From Antrihabitans cavernicola (GTDB lineage Bacteria > Actinomycetota > Actinomycetes > Mycobacteriales > Mycobacteriaceae): 64,000 nucleotides of DNA. This document shows, piece by piece, positions 63,765 to 64,000 of the stretch. The notes below the pieces were generated by a model. That model was given only the letters and a program-made list of their open reading frames with translations. It did not search any database and was not told where the DNA came from. The translations under genes and the position numbers were made by a program. Position 1 is the stretch's first letter. Each line of letters starts with the position of its first letter. Location: positions 62,001-126,000 of the forward strand of contig NZ_VLNY01000001.1 of the NCBI RefSeq assembly GCF_008297975.1, in the 5' to 3' direction.

Positions 63765-64000
63765 GCTCACCGGCAGCAAAGAGCATCGCCACGCCGCGAG
63801 CAGTCACGCTGCGTTGCCAGCCGTCGAGTGCCCGCGCGAGGGAATCGGTGCTGCCTGCCGAACGGATCTGGCGCACGACGTCCGCGATCGACTCCAACGG
63901 GTAGTGTCCGCGCCGAAGGAGATGTGCGAGTTCGGCGTCACGGATGTCGACTGCTCGGTAGACGCGATAACCGGTGGCCACATCTCGCGCGGGCGTGAGG
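63736..64000 (-). CDS. MerR-family regulator, 5' part missing at window edge
   Basis: About 88 C-terminal residues: LTPARDVATGYRVYRAVDIRDAELAHLLRRGHYPLESIADVVRQI. RDxATGYRVY is the end of the MerR DNA-binding wing and the next helices are the typical start of its dimerisation region. The frame is open to the window end, so the N-terminal HTH lies outside. The remaining C-terminus is short, with no effector Cys. It faces the oxygenase/Suc_Fer operon. Confidence 0.78.
   Translation of the reverse strand, partial: LTPARDVATGYRVYRAVDIRDAELAHLLRRGHYPLESIADVVRQIRSAGSTDSLARALDGWQRSVTARGVAMLFAAGELSRYLSARE

Overview
The window is a high-GC actinobacterial chromosome segment, most likely from a mycolic-acid bacterium of the Nocardiaceae (Rhodococcus or Nocardia type). 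This is inferred from gene order. The left half follows the Mycobacterium tuberculosis Rv3654c-Rv3683 region almost gene for gene: a Tad pilus cluster, HAD phosphatase, dpp operon, acs, ephE-marP-NUDIX-thioredoxin-nth, crp, metallo-beta-lactamase, RidA, a paired ArsA-like ATPase operon, whiB4, ponA2 and a metallophosphoesterase. The 41-58 kb part carries the ask-asd, leuA and murT-gatD blocks of the Rv3708c-Rv3713 region. Cyclopropane synthase, WhiB4, MarP and an F420-type oxidoreductase fit the same lineage. There is no ribosomal operon, prophage, insertion sequence or CRISPR array.

Layout. 0-1.2 kb: start of an amino-acid permease running off the left edge. 1.3-5.9 kb: minus-strand Tad operon (tadZ/ssd, tadA, tadB, tadC, Flp pilin, two TadE/G-like pseudopilins), with most genes overlapping by 4 bases. 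5.9-7.5 kb: a HAD phosphatase flanked by two structured small RNAs, a 6C RNA (minus) and an Ms1/MTS2823-like RNA (plus) whose promoter contains a perfect Crp/GlxR palindrome. 7.5-13.5 kb: degenerate Fic-fold protein and dppABCD-type peptide importer. 13.9-17.1 kb: acetyl-CoA synthetase and a PadR/membrane-protein pair. 17.4-22.3 kb: holin-like protein, EphE-like hydrolase and the nth-tlpA-nudix-marP operon. 22.4-31.8 kb: crp to metallophosphoesterase, ending at tRNA-Pro(CGG). 32-40.5 kb: accessory metabolism (DoxX, MetX-like hydrolase, SDR-FadD with TetR, cyclopropane synthase, NUDIX, catalase). 40.8-48.8 kb: a small membrane protein with a hairpin over its ribosome-binding site, a broken SRPBCC gene, ask-asd, a cholesterol-oxidase-like enzyme, and leuA behind a Leu-rich leader peptide. 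48.9-60.5 kb: MinD-like ATPase, F420-type reductase, SLT-domain protein, TetR/ene-reductase pair, LysR/EamA pair, murT-gatD and an XRE/SDR pair. 60.6-64 kb: an MFS pseudogene, then a three-gene operon of a Gly/Asp/His-rich repeat peptide, a JmjC/cupin-4 oxygenase and a sucrase/ferredoxin-like protein, facing a MerR regulator cut by the right edge.

How parts work together. Crp, encoded here, has one perfect and three 9/10 palindromes in the window (Ms1-like promoter, whiB4/ponA2 region, SDR-fadD promoter region, upstream of the MFS remnant). ask-asd and leuA serve aspartate-family and leucine synthesis; leuA appears controlled by a translated leader with competing hairpins. murT-gatD, ponA2, the SLT protein and marP form a cell-wall theme. 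The most novel-looking item is the repeat-peptide/cupin/ferredoxin-like operon at 61.4-63.8 kb, which could be a peptide-modification system. Other good candidates are the three-way-junction RNA fold after leuA, the hairpin over the ribosome-binding site at 40.8 kb and a 19-residue hydrophobic micropeptide at 37.7 kb.
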